From Streptomyces sp. BA2 (GTDB taxonomy: Bacteria > Actinomycetota > Actinomycetes > Streptomycetales > Streptomycetaceae): a stretch of 64,000 bases of DNA. The stretch covers positions 9,225,001 through 9,289,000 of the forward strand of contig NZ_WSRO01000002.1 of assembly GCF_009769735.1 (NCBI RefSeq), read 5' to 3'. Made by a program: the position numbers and the translations under genes. Below the pieces are notes generated by a model. That model searched no databases. It saw only the letters and a program-made list of their open reading frames with translations, and was not told the origin of the DNA. Each line of letters starts with the position of its first letter. The first letter of the stretch is position 1. Below, piece by piece: positions 62,215 to 64,000 of this stretch.

Positions 62215-63258
62215 GCTAACGAGCTCGTGCATGGTTGGCGTGCGGGCATGACGACGGGGTGCGTTGGTGTTTCTCACCCCGCTGCGACAGGCGGCGGTGA
62301 CTGTCGTGGAATGGATGCGAGTCCGGCGATGGCGGGGACGAGTTCGTAGAGGAGCTCACGCCGGCCGAGGTGGCGGGTCAGTGCGCGCCAGTTCTTGATG
62401 TGGGCGATGCCGTGCTCGACCCGGATGCGTCGGGATGAGTGGGCCTTGCGCTGTTGAGCGAACCGCTCCTCCCACCAGAGCGGGGCGTTCTTCTTGAACT
62501 TGCGGTGCGGTGGAGTGATCACTTGGCCGCCGGTCTGGGCACCCAGCCCCTGGTAGCCGGCATCTGCCAGGATGCGCAGGTCACGATGGTGGCCGAGTAG
62601 TTCCACGAGTCCTGCATCGCGGGCCTGGGTGATATCGGGGCAGCTGCCCGGCTTCAACGCGCCGCCGAACAGCAGCCGCCCCTGAGTGTCGGTGACCACC
62701 AGGACCTTCACCGCGTTCTGCTTGCTTTTGCCGGAGACGTAGCGGTCACGGCCGTTGGTGCCCTGCGAAGGACGGCGGACACGGATCTCGGTCGCGTCGA
62801 TGATGGCGCTCTGCCCGCTGGACCCGAGATGGTCGACGACGTCAGCGAGCGTACGCAGCCGGACGTCCTGCCCGACTGCGCAGCCGCGCTGGGCCAGCAG
62901 GGGCCGGATCTCACTGATCGCGCGGGTGATGGTGGAGCGGTCCACCCCGAACCAGCAGGCCAGCACATCGTGGGTGACCCCATGGCGCAGATGGACGAGC
63001 GTGGCGAGTAGCCGGTCGACGAAGACCAACTTGTAGGGGGCTCCTGCTCCCACGGCGCGTTGCCGCGGCCGTCCCGAAAGCCGACGATGACGTTGAGCAG
63101 CCCACAACGGGCCGATCTCGACGACGAGTTCAGCGACCACGTCCCTGGTCAGCCCGGTAATCCGCGATCGGTTGACGATCACCGATCGGGCAACGCTCCC
63201 CATGACCTCACTGTGCCGCCGTGAGGCCCGCACGCCAACCATGCACGAGCTCGTCAGC
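62215..63258 (-). mobile_element. Intact IS5-type insertion sequence
   Basis: About 1.04 kb bounded by 33-bp inverted repeats (62215-62247 and 63226-63258) that differ at one position and share GAGCTCGTGCATGGTTGGCG. One transposase ORF fills the element. A target duplication is not clear. Confidence 0.88.
62274..63203 (-). CDS. IS5-family transposase
   Basis: 309 residues. N-terminal HTH (YKLVFVDRLLATLVHLRHGV, FGVDRSTITRAISEIRPLL) and DDE domain: first Asp in SAIIDATEIRVRRPSQ, second in RILADAGYQGLG, and the Glu in RRIRVEHGIAHIKNWR. All three are present and the frame is open, so it may be active. Confidence 0.92.
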   Translation of the reverse strand: MGSVARSVIVNRSRITGLTRDVVAELVVEIGPLWAAQRHRRLSGRPRQRAVGAGAPYKLVFVDRLLATLVHLRHGVTHDVLACWFGVDRSTITRAISEIRPLLAQRGCAVGQDVRLRTLADVVDHLGSSGQSAIIDATEIRVRRPSQGTNGRDRYVSGKSKQNAVKVLVVTDTQGRLLFGGALKPGSCPDITQARDAGLVELLGHHRDLRILADAGYQGLGAQTGGQVITPPHRKFKKNAPLWWEERFAQQRKAHSSRRIRVEHGIAHIKNWRALTRHLGRRELLYELVPAIAGLASIPRQSPPPVAAG

Positions 63259-63811
63259 CTTCGATCAGGGTTCCCGGTGGGATCTCTGCGTCTTTGGCTT
63301 TGTCGCCGGGCTGCAGTTGGCGGTCGTAGCGGCCCTGGCGCCAGACGAGTTTTTTGAACTGTTCGGTGGTGAGTACGCCCTGCCAGGGGGTGCCATCGGG
63401 GCAGAAGACGCCCTCGCAGTTGTAGCAGTAGTGCGCTGGCATCCAGTATTCGTTGGCCAGTGTCTCGCCGGACGTCTCGGCGTCCTTGTCCCGGCCGTCG
63501 GCGCGCACCACCGCGATGGTGGCGGCGAGGATGAGCAGCCCGAGGACCACACCACCGACCGTGTACAGCTGGTTGTTCTCCACGTCGCCCTGATAGACGA
63601 GACCGCCGCCGATCACGAGGCTCAGGACGAGCCCCTCGGCGAAGTGGATGCATCCATCGCCGCTCTTCTCCGGGCCCTTTGCCAGGCGGGAGCCGAGGTT
63701 CTTGGTCAGGGCGCCCTTGCCGGACTGCGCCTGTTCGACCGTGCGTACCTCGGCTCCGCCGCAGCGCGGGCATATCGGTGTCGGTGGCCCGGGCGTTGTG
63801 TCCGTTGTCAT
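63254..63811 (-). CDS. Membrane protein with N-terminal zinc ribbon, 3' end cut by the IS
   Basis: 185 residues. N-terminal CPRCGG and a later CYNCEGVFC pair bind zinc; two hydrophobic segments (LVLSLVIGGGLVY, VGGVVLGLLILAATIAVV) cross the membrane. The stop TGA lies within the inverted repeat of the adjacent IS5 element (GCTGAC), so the original C-terminus may be lost. Function unknown. Confidence 0.75.
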   Translation of the reverse strand: MTTDTTPGPPTPICPRCGGAEVRTVEQAQSGKGALTKNLGSRLAKGPEKSGDGCIHFAEGLVLSLVIGGGLVYQGDVENNQLYTVGGVVLGLLILAATIAVVRADGRDKDAETSGETLANEYWMPAHYCYNCEGVFCPDGTPWQGVLTTEQFKKLVWRQGRYDRQLQPGDKAKDAEIPPGTLIEG

Positions 63812-64000
63812 GCGCAGAACGCTATCGGGTGTCGGTGTCGGCGCTGATGGTGGAGTGCGGTGCGAGGAGTGGCTTGCGTGGCAGACAGAGGGCAGGGTCG
63901 GCGGTGGGGCCTGTGACGCAGGGGCGGTGGTCAGGCTGCTGACGGAGTCTGCCGAGGCCGTCCCCGGTGCCGGCTACGTGGCGCTGTCTAGTGTCAGGCC

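Noticed and set aside
1..64000. tRNA, rRNA, riboswitch, replication origin
   Set aside because: No clover-leaf CCA-type sequences, rRNA segments, known riboswitch cores or DnaA-box clusters were noticed; a covariance-model scan would be needed to exclude small RNAs.

Overview
The window is chromosomal DNA of a high-GC actinobacterium, almost certainly a Streptomyces. The evidence is GC-rich third codon positions, GTG starts, GTGA/ATGA stop-start overlaps, an LmbU-type regulator, many small secreted proteins, DrrAB-type exporters and numerous decayed insertion sequences. Intact operons are separated by stretches of gene fragments, which suggests an accessory chromosome-arm region. No rRNA, tRNA or CRISPR array was seen.

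Layout. 1-6.3 kb: an LmbU-family regulator; a TetR regulator divergent from a siderophore-interacting-protein/DrrA/DrrB operon with twin operator-like sites between them; a broken UvrA-like drrC; a PAP2 phosphatase. 6.3-10.4 kb: a hemopexin-repeat protein, small secreted proteins and a polyketide-cyclase-like remnant. 10.5-18.8 kb: the most interesting locus, a probable RiPP biosynthetic gene cluster. It holds a 26-residue precursor-like ORF followed by hairpins, an HExxH protein, a stand-alone YcaO, a methyltransferase, a P450, a glycosyltransferase and a sugar-nucleotide epimerase, with a divergent sulfotransferase and ferredoxin. 18.9-30.1 kb: transposase remnants, a TetR/VOC/F420-reductase-like operon, an AlkX/YcaQ-like protein, a coiled-coil membrane protein, an N-methyltransferase, and a gene graveyard (P450, DUF1254, alkyl-sulfatase, DNA-ligase and transposase fragments).

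30.2-39.5 kb: an SMI1/KNR4 protein, then a TrmB regulator, MFS transporter, amidohydrolase, SDR, aryl-CoA/AMP ligase, enoyl-CoA hydratase, thiolase and TetR. Together these look like a hydroxycinnamate-type side-chain beta-oxidation locus. 39.7-41.8 kb: a MarR/EmrB-like efflux pair. 43.2-48.5 kb: an MFS transporter, a GH78 alpha-L-rhamnosidase and a GH1 beta-glucosidase, all apparently cytosolic, suggesting import and deglycosylation of plant rhamnosyl-glucosides. The two catabolic loci would fit plant phenolic use.

48.8-64 kb: a secreted SH3-like protein; a LysR gene with an inverted second copy of its promoter 1.2 kb away; decayed LysR and epoxide-hydrolase pieces; a CGNR regulator divergent from an MBL-fold protein and a luciferase-like monooxygenase; IS21, TnsA-like and IS630 remnants; an alginate-lyase-family protein; a NUDIX hydrolase between two diverged repeats; a zinc-ribbon protein; and an intact IS5-type element at 62.2-63.3 kb whose end supplies the stop codon of a neighbouring membrane-protein gene.

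All assignments come from reading translations by eye. Family names are recognition from memory and no database search was run.
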